The translations under genes and the position numbers were made by a program. The notes below the pieces were generated by a model. The model did no database searches, was not told the DNA's origin, and saw only the letters and a program-made list of their open reading frames with translations. Shown here piece by piece: positions 12,401-21,300 of a stretch of DNA of 64,000 bases. The stretch is from NCBI GenBank assembly GCA_024734495.1, contig JALMQS010000089.1:7328420-7392419 (forward strand), in the 5' to 3' direction. How positions within the stretch are numbered: the stretch's first letter is position 1; each line of letters opens with the position of its first letter. Source of the DNA: Forficula auricularia (lineage: Eukaryota > Arthropoda > Insecta > Dermaptera > Forficulidae).

Positions 12401-14674
12401 AAAATCAATAATTCCCCCCAAAGCATGCTTTGCACGCAGCACACGTTTTGCCGACTCCCAACACTCTTTCGCGGTCAAATTAGAAAAGTGCCGGACCACT
12501 TCATTCGCGAATTCATATATCCCCATGACTTCAAGGAACTGGAACTCTCTCCCAGCCTCTATCTTTCCCAGCACCTATGATCTTCAAACCTTCAAAACCA
12601 GGGTGCATAGACACCTACGTCTACACCCTCTCACTTAAACAACTTTCCTTCTCTTCGGTAATGCAAGGGTCTTTCGAGATCCATAGGGGCTACATCTTTA
12701 CTGGTGCACCCCTTCTTGCATTCGATTGCATTAAAAAAAAAAAAAAAAAAACGGTGTTAATATTTACTAGTGTCATCTCTTGATGTTTATATGAACTAAT
12801 TATTCCAATTATAATAATACATAATATATATAAATTTTTTTTTCTTTAAAAAATTCATACAAATTAGACATTTTTCAAATACTCATCTATTTCTAGACCT
12901 AATAAATTATTATTTTTAATATTTTATTATTAAATAAATCATTTAATAAATTTATTATTATCTATTATGTAACTATTTTTGGACAAGCACCCAGAAAATT
13001 TTTCCGAGAGCCTCAAATAAAAATCAACTGGTGTGGTCACAACAACACGACTTTCACATTCTCATTTATTTACAAATTGAATATTTCTTAAAGTTAATTA
13101 ATAACTTATCTATTTTTCAAATTTTTTAATCCATAATTAATTATTGTCTTTTGTTCCATGATGTAAATTTAAATATTGGTTCTTGGGATTCGGGACAATA
13201 GTCAAGTTTAGGACCTGAAGAAACGTCGCTGAATTAACGTTTTATAAAAAAAAATTGTTCCCCATTCCCAAGAACTAATTTTTGAAAAAATCGAATTCCC
13301 TAAAAACATGAAATCTTAATTTTAAATCAAAATTAAAAACATCACTAAATAGGGAATAATTGTGAATTCTAAATATTTTTCAAGTTAATTTCCACTACAT
13401 TAGGCTCAAATCGAAAATAATTAAAATTTTAAAATTCATTGGGGTAAATTTTACTGATGATTACTTCTCAGGGCCGTATTTCTAAATAGGCTAAGTAGGC
13501 TGCAGCCTAGAGCGGCAAATTTTCAGAGGTGGCAGTTTGGCAATTTATTCAAAAGTTAAAATGAAGTATTTCAGACGTTAATATTATTTTCCGTACGAAT
13601 TTAAGAATACATGTTACTTAAAAATATGTTTTAGTCCTTCCACATAGCCTACTTTCTAAAACTATAACATATTAATAATACAAATAACACAGCACGTAAT
13701 CTAGTCATTAGCATTAAAATATAAAAATATGTTTAAAATAGTGATTACTTTTCTCCAAGAACAAATTAATTAATGAAGTTCGAAACCCATTTCATTTTTT
13801 AACGAATCTTAAAAAAAAAAAAAAATAGATAACTAATTTGATTATATAGTTTAATATAAAAACCATTAAAATTGTAGTTTTATCTAACCTAAATGAACTT
13901 TATATTTAAAAAAGATGAAAACACCAAGAGTAATATAGAGTGGAATAAGGAGCCAATGTATTTTAGCGTATACGAGTTACAGAGCTCTCTGGCGAGACAA
14001 GGTCGAAACCATTGGGCAATAAAATGGCGGAAACCGCTCTCTTCGGGGCAAATTTTGGTGACATTATCAAGAGTAAAAAATGCGCTTATATATAACATAA
14101 AGGGTATGTATCTTTTATCTATGACAATCGTTATAAATAAATAAAATTTATAATTCCAGCAGAAGACACACTCTTTTATTGTCTCCTTCAATATGACAAA
14201 GTCTTTGAATGTTCTATGATCTTTGGATAGCTCTTAAGAACTAAGAGTTTTCGCCCTGCAGTCGCTAGAGAGCGCTTTTACGATATACAGCAGCCTTCCA
14301 CTCTATATTACTCTATCCTTTTTTTGTATAAAGCAAATGTATTAAGCAAATATGAACTATAGAGGGGGCGGCAAATGGACTTTAGCCTATAGGCGGCATA
14401 CTCTTAAATCCGGCCCTGTTACTTCTGTATAATTAAATTTAAAAAATATATTTGGATTTATTTTGAACCTGCTAATTTTTTGTTTTGTTTTTCTACAGGA
14501 GATCCACTCTCTAATATGAAGGTTCAATTTACTTCCAAAGAAGATGCTGCCGACTTCTGTAATAAAAATGGATGGAAATGGTTTATTGAGGAGAACAAGC
14601 CTAAAGAAAAAATCGCCAAGCCTTATGCACTCAACTTCCATTGGAATAGAAAAACTCGTGTTTCTACGAAATAG
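3400..14674 (+). CDS. NDUFS4: NDUFS4: NADH dehydrogenase iron-sulfur protein 4 (complex I 18-kDa subunit), 4 exons
   Basis: Accessory subunit of mitochondrial complex I, located where the peripheral arm binds NADH; in animals it is needed for stable assembly of the N-module. Exons are 3400-3452, 7145-7295, 8619-8794 and about 14499-14674 (TAG). Exon 1 gives a basic, hydroxylated presequence starting [11 protein letters not shown], as expected for mitochondrial import. Exons 3 and 4 carry the family core: [34 protein letters not shown] and, after the last junction, GDPLSN, NGWKW and the C-terminal NRKTRVSTK. The product is about 185 residues, close to other insect homologues. The last intron (5.7 kb) is filled with repeats. 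The exon 3/4 junction is odd: GT-AG removal leaves the frame one base off, whereas joining ...TCTAC to AGGAGAT restores it. Identification is firm; the last splice is not. Confidence 0.95.
3851..4845. mobile_element. Inverted repeat with hammerhead 3' halves, interrupted by an ACTTTACCATAC element
   Basis: Arms 3851-3914 and 4779-4845 are inverted copies, and each contains GTATCCGAAACGTCGGAAA reading outward. On the right arm the upstream part UUGAAGA...GGA/UCC resembles a hammerhead core with C3 changed to U. The 0.8-kb ACTTTACCATAC element (3920-4726) sits between the arms, inside what would be the loop, so it probably inserted later. All of this lies in NDUFS4 intron 1. Confidence 0.55.
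4260..4660. repeat. Three tandem units of about 120 bp
   Basis: Three successive copies carry CAACCAAATTTTGTATACAT, AATCAGTGG and GTCTAAAAATGC, and each ends in a block such as CCGCCCGAAATAGGGGGGCG. They lie inside the element at 3920-4726. Proline-rich ORFs on the - strand here are a consequence of the repeat and not genes. Confidence 0.65.
5137..5282 (+). repeat. Direct repeat, copy 1 (second copy 6298-6453)
   Basis: About 146 bp starting TTAACATAATTATTTTTTCC and ending in TTTGCATAAAGCAAAGGGCA is repeated almost exactly 1.16 kb downstream. The region between holds the hAT-like MITE at 5578-5747 and otherwise anonymous AT-rich DNA. The repeat contains AAGAGAAAATCAATGAG, a phrase seen in several PLE-related relics here. 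Confidence 0.65.
5578..5747. mobile_element. hAT-like MITE with 8-bp target duplication
   Basis: Ends are CAGGCGCGGATCCAG and CTGGGTCCGCGCATG (inverted). They are flanked by CCTCAATC on the left and CCTCAACC on the right, an 8-bp duplication with one change. The 170-bp interior is G-rich then C-rich. The same family is at 7521-7794. Confidence 0.75.
6298..6453 (+). repeat. Direct repeat, copy 2
   Basis: Second copy of the 5137-5282 segment, with the change CAATGAG to CAATCAG. It is followed within 80 bp by a hammerhead-like motif at 6533. Confidence 0.65.
6533..6567 (+). ncRNA. Hammerhead-like motif, weak stem II
   Basis: CUGAUGA, a 20-nt spacer and GAAACGUU are present in the right order and distance. 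Only a short GCC/GGC or CCA/UGG stem II can be drawn. The palindromic ACGU and NUH triplet GUU match the AACGTT class found elsewhere in the window. It is probably a diverged Penelope-like end. Confidence 0.45.
6650..6850. repeat. Foldback repeat of about 200 bp
   Basis: Arms reading GGGAGTTTTCGTGC / GCACGAAAACTTCC and GTTTCACAGAAATGAAAGAT / ATCTTTCATCTCTGTGAAAC are inverted around a loop near 6750. It lies in NDUFS4 intron 1. No coding content is seen. Confidence 0.65.
7145..7295 (+). CDS. NDUFS4: NDUFS4 exon 2
   Basis: Acceptor TTTTTTAG at 7144 is followed by one base completing Arg and 50 codons; the donor is GTAATT at 7296. It encodes the end of the presequence ([11 protein letters not shown]) and the variable linker of the mature N-terminus. 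It closes in phase 0, matching exon 3. Confidence 0.85.
7521..7794. mobile_element. hAT-like MITE, perfect 8-bp target duplication ATACAGTG
   Basis: Termini CAGGCGCGGATCCAG and CTGGATCCGCGCATG are flanked by ATACAGTG at 7513-7520 and 7795-7802. The 274-bp interior has long G and C runs and a TCGCGATCGA core. It is non-coding and lies in NDUFS4 intron 2. Confidence 0.85.
8295..8470 (+). mobile_element. 3' fragment of an ACTTTACCATAC element
   Basis: The segment AATCAGTGAGCCCACAGTAA through GTGAGGGACCAGG, TTGTATGGTAAAGT and the following GGATGGCCACATCAG matches the right ends of the elements at 2092 and 3920. The left part is missing. Confidence 0.5.
8619..8794 (+). CDS. NDUFS4: NDUFS4 exon 3 (conserved core)
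   Basis: Acceptor GATTTCAG is followed by 58 codons plus AC; the donor is a strong GTAAGT. It holds the diagnostic NDUFS4 block [16 protein letters not shown] and the following [18 protein letters not shown]. The exon leaves two bases, which do not fit the phase required by exon 4 with a normal AG acceptor. Confidence 0.95.
9361..9510. repeat. Palindrome with divergent hammerhead motifs
   Basis: Arms around 9425 are inverted copies. On the - strand (9376-9413) CUGAAGA, stem AGUCG/CGAC and GAAAAUGU form a complete core order. On the + strand the matching arm reads GAAU instead of GAAA. Stem I is weak in both. It lies in NDUFS4 intron 3. Confidence 0.55.
9853..12140 (+). repeat. Structured hairpin repeat, copies D to G
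   Basis: Copy D (9853-9940) is partial; E (about 10037-10950), F (about 10870-11800) and G (from about 11818) are fuller and lie 830-960 bp apart. E and F match the stretch starting at base 1 with an offset of about 10150. Each keeps the same order of hairpins described for copy B; substitutions such as GAACGGTC to GAACGATC break pairs and do not compensate them. Copy G is split by a non-LTR insertion at 12141-12754 and resumes afterwards. Confidence 0.8.
12141..12754 (+). mobile_element. 5'-truncated non-LTR retrotransposon 3' end with poly(A)
   Basis: Only the C-terminal part of a reverse-transcriptase ORF and a 3' UTR ending in an A tract remain. The translated part includes [20 protein letters not shown] and [12 protein letters not shown], the tail typical of this insect non-LTR family. 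There is a frameshift near 12335. It interrupts repeat copy G, because GTAATTAA and GGTGTTAATATT are adjacent in the other copies. Sister fragments lie at 30450, 36715 and 52560. Confidence 0.8.
12754..13110 (+). repeat. Remainder of structured repeat copy G
   Basis: After the insertion the sequence continues as in copies B and F, with GTGTCATCTCTTGATGTTTA and later CAACTGGTGTGGTCACAACA, down to about 13100. No coding content is seen. Confidence 0.65.
13469..14418. mobile_element. hAT-family non-autonomous element, perfect 8-bp target duplication
   Basis: Termini CAGGGCCGTATTTCTAA and TTAAATCCGGCCCTG are inverted. They are flanked by TTACTTCT at 13461-13468 and 14419-14426. The interior holds a piece of the hammerhead foldback family (13890-14200, ending ATTGTCTCCTTCAATATG) but no transposase. 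The element ends about 80 bp before NDUFS4 exon 4. Confidence 0.85.
14499..14674 (+). CDS. NDUFS4: NDUFS4 exon 4 (C-terminus, stop)
   Basis: It encodes [11 protein letters not shown], then [11 protein letters not shown] and the invariant NRKTRVSTK before TAG at 14672-14674. The only AG acceptor is CTACAG just before 14499. With it the exon begins GA GAT, needing one base from exon 3, but exon 3 supplies two. Starting at 14497 (AG included) would give ACA GGA GAT and a perfect Thr-Gly-Asp join. Confidence 0.93.
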
Positions 14675-14682
14675 ATTTAATA

Positions 14683-14688
14683 TTTATT
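14683..14688 (-). terminator. Possible ANKLE1 poly(A) signal AATAAA
   Basis: TTTATT on the + strand gives AATAAA on the - strand, 190 bp past the ANKLE1 stop and 9 bp past the NDUFS4 stop. If used, the two transcripts overlap tail-to-tail. Confidence 0.35.
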
Positions 14689-14796
14689 TATGTAAATTGA
14701 TATAAATATATATATTTATATATATAGCTCTGTATTATAATATATTAGAAAATAATTTGGATTTTTTCCTTTGTTCTTATTATTATACCTTCGTTA

Positions 14797-14802
14797 AATA
14801 AA
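14797..14802 (+). terminator. NDUFS4 poly(A) signal AATAAA
   Basis: AATAAA lies 123 bp after the NDUFS4 stop and 76 bp before the convergent ANKLE1 stop. It is the only clear + strand signal in the gap between the two genes. Confidence 0.55.
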
Positions 14803-14877
14803 TTGAGATTCTTAAATTGCACAATACTGCTCTGAATATCACATGAAATTTGTCCTTTATAAATGTCAATTTTTGGA

Positions 14878-15306
14878 TTAATTTATATCGCCGGGTCGAA
14901 TCTGTCGTTCGCCTTCATTAATAAAAATAGCCATTGCTCGATAAAGCAAATAGATTCCAAGCATTCGCTTTTGTTTTCTGTTCCATGAATTAGCGACTCC
15001 ATAAAACTCGCCAGTTTTTGAGTTTTTCAGATGATTCAATCCCAATGCTTCAATCATAGCTGCTTCACGAGTAAAAGCTTCTACAGGGATTATATTTTGA
15101 AAGATATGAAGACAAACAACGCCTCCTCCCGAATTCCATATATCGAGGATATAATTTATTTTCGAATTAACCGGAACTTGAGTGGTAGATTTGTCGGTTT
15201 TAGATTTCTGGTAGTGAGTTACTGCTTCGTATAAATGTGCGTATGGTCGAGATCTTTTTCCTTTTCCAACGTAAAAAATTGATGAAAGAAATGTTTCCCA
15301 AGTTTG
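14878..15306 (-). CDS. ANKLE1: ANKLE1 last exon: GIY-YIG second half and C-terminus
   Basis: Acceptor TTTTCAG ends at 15307. The exon starts QTWETFLSSIFYVGKGKRSR, the YIG-equivalent strand with the following basic helix. It continues through a 40-residue insert to GGGVVCLHIFQNI, then EAAMIEALGLNHLKNSKTG, which carries the expected catalytic glutamate, and GEFYGVANSWN. It ends RPGDIN and TAA. It is 143 codons including stop and joins the previous exon in phase 0. Confidence 0.95.
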   Translation of the reverse strand, partial: QTWETFLSSIFYVGKGKRSRPYAHLYEAVTHYQKSKTDKSTTQVPVNSKINYILDIWNSGGGVVCLHIFQNIIPVEAFTREAAMIEALGLNHLKNSKTGEFYGVANSWNRKQKRMLGIYLLYRAMAIFINEGERQIRPGDIN

Positions 15307-18300
15307 CTGAAAAGTTAAAATTAATTATTATTTTTTTTAATAAGAAGTCAATCAAATGAAAATTTATTTAAAAGGTTAATTAAAAAGATTATATTTATTT
15401 CATTTTTATTTCTAAATTTAATCAAATCAGCTCAACATCGATGTTTTTGGCTCTGAATTGAGTATACCAGAGGTGGGGAACCATTATAGGCCACAATTAA
15501 ATTAGGCAGTAATAAAGGAGGCCGCAATAATTTTTTATACTTTACTTTAAAGAAAAAATCTAACTCCCACTAAACATTAAATGTTATATATTAATACTTT
15601 TTACTTTATCCAATGCAAAGCATGGGTAAAATTATTGTAATCGCTCTCGGGGCAAGCGTGGCTTCAAAGGGTCCTCAGGTAAAGACTACGGAACCCATGG
15701 ACTCAATTAAAGTCACAAATTGTAGTATTCAATTAGGTTGAATTTTAGCACGTGACGGTTTTGCCAAAAATTACATGGGGTCTCGTCGAGAGGCCAAAAA
15801 GTGCGATTTTTTCATTTAGTGCGTGCGGATGTATGTATGTATGTATGTATGTATGGATGAATTGAAAGTTTTTGCCGAGAGTAGCAGAATTTTTATATAT
15901 TGAAGGAGACAATAAAAGTGTATCTTCTGCTGGAATTATAAATTTTATTATTTATAACGAGACTATAGTTTCGAGGGCTTGCTCTCTTCATCAGTCTATT
16001 ACAATGTATTCACAGGAATTAATTTATGAATGAAAGTTTAAAATCTTTCATTCATAAATTAATTCCTGTGAATCCATTGTAATAGACTGATGAAGAGTGG
16101 CAAAGCCCTCGAAACTATAGTCTCGTTATAAATAAATAAAATTTATAATTCCAGCAGAAGACACACTCTTTATTGTCTCCTTCAATATGTATGGATGGAT
16201 GGATGTATGTTATCGTTTTTTTGGCCCACGATTTTTTCCACACCGCTGCACCGATTGAAATGAAATTGAAAACATGGCATTCTTTTAACAAAATGAAGCG
16301 CTGATTAGTTTTTGGTACATATCGGCCAACAAACATTAGTACTTTATTACAGTACTTTTTAGTTTTTTCGAAATATCTTGAAAATGACTTAACCAATTTT
16401 GATGAAATTTAATATCCTAATTAAGTACCTTGGGGACCACAAAAAAGGTTAAATAAAGTTTTTAGTAAAATTATATTTTAAAGTACTTTACTCTAGAGTA
16501 AGAGAGTACTTTTTTTAATTTTTTAAATTCTTTAAAATTTATTCATTTGAAAGTTTTAATATAGCTCATTTAGCCTTGATTAAGTAAGAATGGATAGGCT
16601 TCTCTCTGTAAAATGCTAAAAATTTGGGAGAAATTTTTATAAGTAACCATAGCAACTGCGTTGTTTTCTTATCCGTTACCTTTGCTTAAGACATAGAGAA
16701 ATCGACTTTAAACCAAAAATAGCGATTGATTCTCATCTCGTACTTGAGGAATAATCATTCTATATTGGATTTTTGACGTTTCGGTTTTTATTAGTAACCA
16801 TTGCTGAAGACATAGAGAAATCGACTTTAAACCAAAAATAGCTATTGATTCTCATCTAGTACTTGAGGAATAATCATTCTATATTGGAATTTTGACATTT
16901 CGGTTTTTATTGGTAACCATTGCTGAAGACATAGAGGAATCGACTTTAAACCAAAAATAGCGATTGATTCTCATCTAGTACTTGAGGAATAACCATTCTA
17001 TATTGGATTTTTGACGTTTCGGTTTTTATTGGTAACCATTGCTGAAGACATAGAGGAATCGACTTTAAACCAAAAATAGCGATTGATTCTCATCTAGTAC
17101 TTGAGGAATAAAACCATTCTAGATTGAATTTTTGACATTTCGGTTTTTATTGATAACCATTGCTGAAGACATAGAGGAATCGACTTTAAACCAAAAATAG
17201 CGATTGATTCTCATCTAGTACTTGAGGAATAACCATTCTATATTGGATTTTTGACGTTTCGGTTTTTATTGGTAACCATTGCTGAAGACATAGAGGAATC
17301 GAGTTAAAATCAAAAGTAGCGATTGATTCTCATCTGATACTTGAGGAATAACCATTCTATATTGAATTTTTGACGTTTCGGTTTTTATTGGTTTCTTCAG
17401 CAATGGTTACAATAATAACCGAAATGTCAAAAATCCAATGTAGAATGGTTATTCCTCGACTATTAAATGAGTATTATTTTTGAATTAATGTCAATAAGAA
17501 CTACAAATTGCAACTGATATCTGATTAATAATAAAGGAACAAACATATTAATATTTCAAATGAATTTGGATAAAGTTTAGCAACGATCCGTTGCAGTTTA
17601 TTTTTTATTTGATTAACCCAAATAGTTCTTATACGTTCTCTATTTATTATATATTAATTTTCAGATTGTCGTAATCTAAATAATTAAACATTAATTAATA
17701 CAAGATGCTAGCTGTTAGAGGCGGACAAGAAACACTTAGAGGCCGCAGGTTCTCCATCTGTGGAGTATACTTTTTCAAAAACATCAAATTAGATATTTAT
17801 TCTTCCAGTTTTTAAGTAACTGGAGATTAATTCTTGAAATTTGCCAGTCAGAATTAAAATAATTTGTTAAATAATTATTTATTATTTTTGATTCACTATA
17901 CATACAGTTTGGGTCACTTTTGGTAGACCACCCTCACTAGTATATGAATGTCTATGTATGAATGTTATATTTTTGAGAAACGAATGAAAAATTAGATGTT
18001 TATATTAACAATCTCCAGAAATTGATACATTTACTACTTAAGAGATAAACTGTATGGTGAGTAAAAAATATTAAATAATAGTAATTTACTAAGTTATCAT
18101 TTTACAAGCAGTCCTCGAAATTTCAAGAATTAAAATAAAGGCTATATTTTTTACTTTCACTTGAATCTACCATATATCATTAAATGATGATATTAGACAT
18201 ATGTCGAATTATTCTCTCCCCAGAACTTGACATTATAAAACATACTTTCATTTTGTCACTTCTAGCTGCAAGTAAACAATGCCCTTAATCGAATTTAAAA

Positions 18301-21300
18301 CAAAAAACTTGTTAGAGAGTCCCCAAAGCCTAAAATGTGACTACAAATTCATTGGTTCATGAGTGTGTTTTTGCCCCTCTGCGATTAGCAACGTTAGACG
18401 CAGAGAAACGAAATTCGAAACTGAGGCTAGAAGGAGTTCAGCAAGCTTTTGGATGAAATCGGACAACCAGAAGTACCCCCTTTACTTCAAAGAATTTTAT
18501 TTTATTGCTTATTCTCATAAACGGATCTAATTATTTTTACTTTATTTTTTCCCCCATTGATCTTTTATTAACCTTTTAAAATAATGATAAGACAAAGGAT
18601 CAAATAATAAATGTAGCGACGATTCGGTTTAATCAAAGCTTCCTAAAGTACTTGATTGAATATTATACTATACATTTCGTTATAGAACATTATTCTTTCC
18701 CTTATCATTAGTATAACAAAACAAACTATTGAACAAGAGTTCTTTCATGCAGTCTCAAACACAATTCTAAATCTGCCATCTAAGAGATTTCATGGATGAG
18801 ATGGCAAATTGGAATTGTATTGGGACTGCATGAAAGGAGTTTGTTTTTGTTAAGGCGGGTTCACACGGAGTCGTGAACCGGGCGAGAGCACTACTTGATT
18901 TGCGCATGCGCTACGACTTGCTTATTCAACACAGTAATCCACGACCTTTCCCAGTTCACACGAAACAAGTGGCCAGGTTGGTCGTTAATTTTTCGCCCGT
19001 TGTTCAATCATGGCAGAATGTGAAGCTGCGAAAGTTGTTTGTGAACTATTAATAAATGAATTAAAAAATCATTTGAAAAACTCAAACATTAAAATAAAGA
19101 GGCGTGTGACTGGGTAAAGAGGCGGAATCTACTCGGTGCCACCCAGTATTTGCAGGGAGTTATCTATCTATATATATATTTCGGAGTTGTAAGTTGTCCT
19201 CATCGTTTGATTAATCATTGCAAGGCCGGATGAAGCTTCCGAGTCCCAAAACACATACAAACACACAAACACAGCCTGCTCAACATGAAGTCCCCAGAGT
19301 GAAGTAATGCCCGCCAAGCGCGTCCTGTCAGAATGGCCAGGCACCCCCGTCCTGTTGAGCCCTCCAGAACCACTTCAGAGCATCTGGTTGTGTCCCGCGT
19401 GTTTTGATTCACGAACGCTGGTCTGACTGACAGAGAATCCAGCTGCCTAACCCTGCAATCTCCGACATATATATATAAGATCAAAACAGCAACAGAAACT
19501 TTTTAGGATGGAGCGAAATCTGTTTTGTTTTTTGCTTAATAAAGTGAAATCAACAATTTCCAAAAACATTCCTTTTCGTTATATAATTCTACGAACTTCA
19601 TCACCTGAACATTATTCATTTTATATACCGACATGTTGTCAGCTCTTCAGTAGAAATAGGAATGAAACGGTCGTGGTCTTTCCAACCAATCGGAAAGATT
19701 ACGACTTGCCTATTCGAGGGTGAGCACGACCTCCACTCTCACTACCGATAGTTCAGACGAGGTAGTGAACACGACCGGCTGGCCTATGAGTAGTGCTCTC
19801 GCCCGTTTCACGACTCCGTGTGAACCCGCCTTTAGAGGGAAAGGAATTAATGACAAAACATAATGTTCTATAACTAAATATATAGTACATTTTAATATAA
19901 TTATATAATATTTATTTAATCAAATAAAAATATTTACTTCAAAAGTTAAGATATCTGTTTGACATGGAAAATTTCTGGTTCGTCTTGGATCAAGTAAGAG
20001 ATATATAATTCGTTATATAATTCTGCGAACTTCATCACCTGAACATTATTCATTTTATATACCGACATGTTGTCAGCTCTTCAGTAGAAATAGGAATGAA
20101 ACGGTTGTGGTCTTTCCAACCAATCGGAAAGATTACGACTTGCCTATTCGAGGGTGAGCACGAACTCCACTCTCACTACCAATAGTTCAGACGAGGTAGT
20201 GAACACGACCGGCTGGCCTATGAGTAGTGCTCTCCGCCCGTTTCACGACTCCGTGTGAACCCGCCTTTAGACTTATGAGGAAAGGAATTAATGACAAAAC
20301 ATAATGTTCTATAACTAAATATATAGTACATTTTAATATAATTATATAATATTTATTTAATCAAATAAAAATATTTACTTCAAAAGTTAAGATATCTGTT
20401 TGACATGGAAAATTTCTGGTTCGTCTTGGATCAAGTAAGAGATAGCAAAAGGAAGTTTTGGCTATGCCTTCTCTCCATCTTCTTTGAGGATCTGGAGTTG
20501 AAAATTGTTCAGTCACTTGCCTCTCCAAAAGAGTATGTTCTTGTAAAGACTCATGCCAATTTTTTTTAGTAAGAGTTAGTTCCAATTCCGGACTATAAGC
20601 TGAAAAAATCAAAAAAATATTTAATCCTCTAATAAAAATAAACTGCGCATATTTAAATCAAATAATTTATAGATAAATCTTCATATCTTGAATTTTTTCA
20701 AAAGATTGTAAAAACAACTCGTTGGGGCGTCTTATTGTCACAATATTTTAATTTAAATAAATATTAAGAAGAGAGAAGGTCAATTTAAATCTTAGATGTT
20801 GGAAGATATCTTTTTATATTAAATGTCAGAAGGGTACCCCGGGACTCAGGAGTCGAGCCCGAGCACCAAACCAGCTTTCCGGGTAGTTGGTCTGACCTTA
20901 GAGACAAAATTCCTTCTGACATCTTTTTCAAGGGTCGGGCCTGTTTTCAGGCTTGGACAACCGTCTCGACGAGCTTCTTAAAACCTTCTCTAACGGATGC
21001 GATTCTGAAAAGTTGTTCTGTCTCCAATCCCGTCCAGGCTCTAACGTTCCGCAGCCATGATAGATTTTTCCTTCCAATTCTTCTCTTTCCCTCGATCTTG
21101 CTCTGCATGATAATTTAAAGTGTCGTGTATTTAGGGCCTCGAATCACATGTAAAATGAGATCCTTCTTCTGCGATGACAACCTCAACCTTAAATTGCGAC
21201 AGAGAATGGTCAAATGCTATGTTTGGCCCATTCTCTTATATGGTGTAGAAGCATGGACCCTTAAAGTTAGCACAATGAATCGCCTAGAGGCCTTTGAGAA

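Larger units (their letters stand above)
15900..16196. mobile_element. Palindromic hammerhead element
   Basis: The element begins TTGAAGGAGACAATAAAAG and ends ATTGTCTCCTTCAATATG, as a nearly perfect inverted repeat around 16035. Each arm carries AATTCCAGCAGAAG (or its complement), an AATTTATAA tract and one hammerhead motif facing outward. Relatives are at 34530-34665, 42417-42595 and 59605-59790. No protein is coded. The architecture fits a miniature Penelope-like or retrozyme-like element. Confidence 0.7.

Noticed and set aside
13206..13250. Hammerhead at CTGAAGAAACGTCGCTGAAT
   Set aside because: The spacing is wrong and neither stem II nor GAAA can be placed.
19215..19484. 89-codon - strand ORF in the MITE interior
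   Set aside because: It lies within a non-autonomous element in a GC-rich block; no homology recognised.
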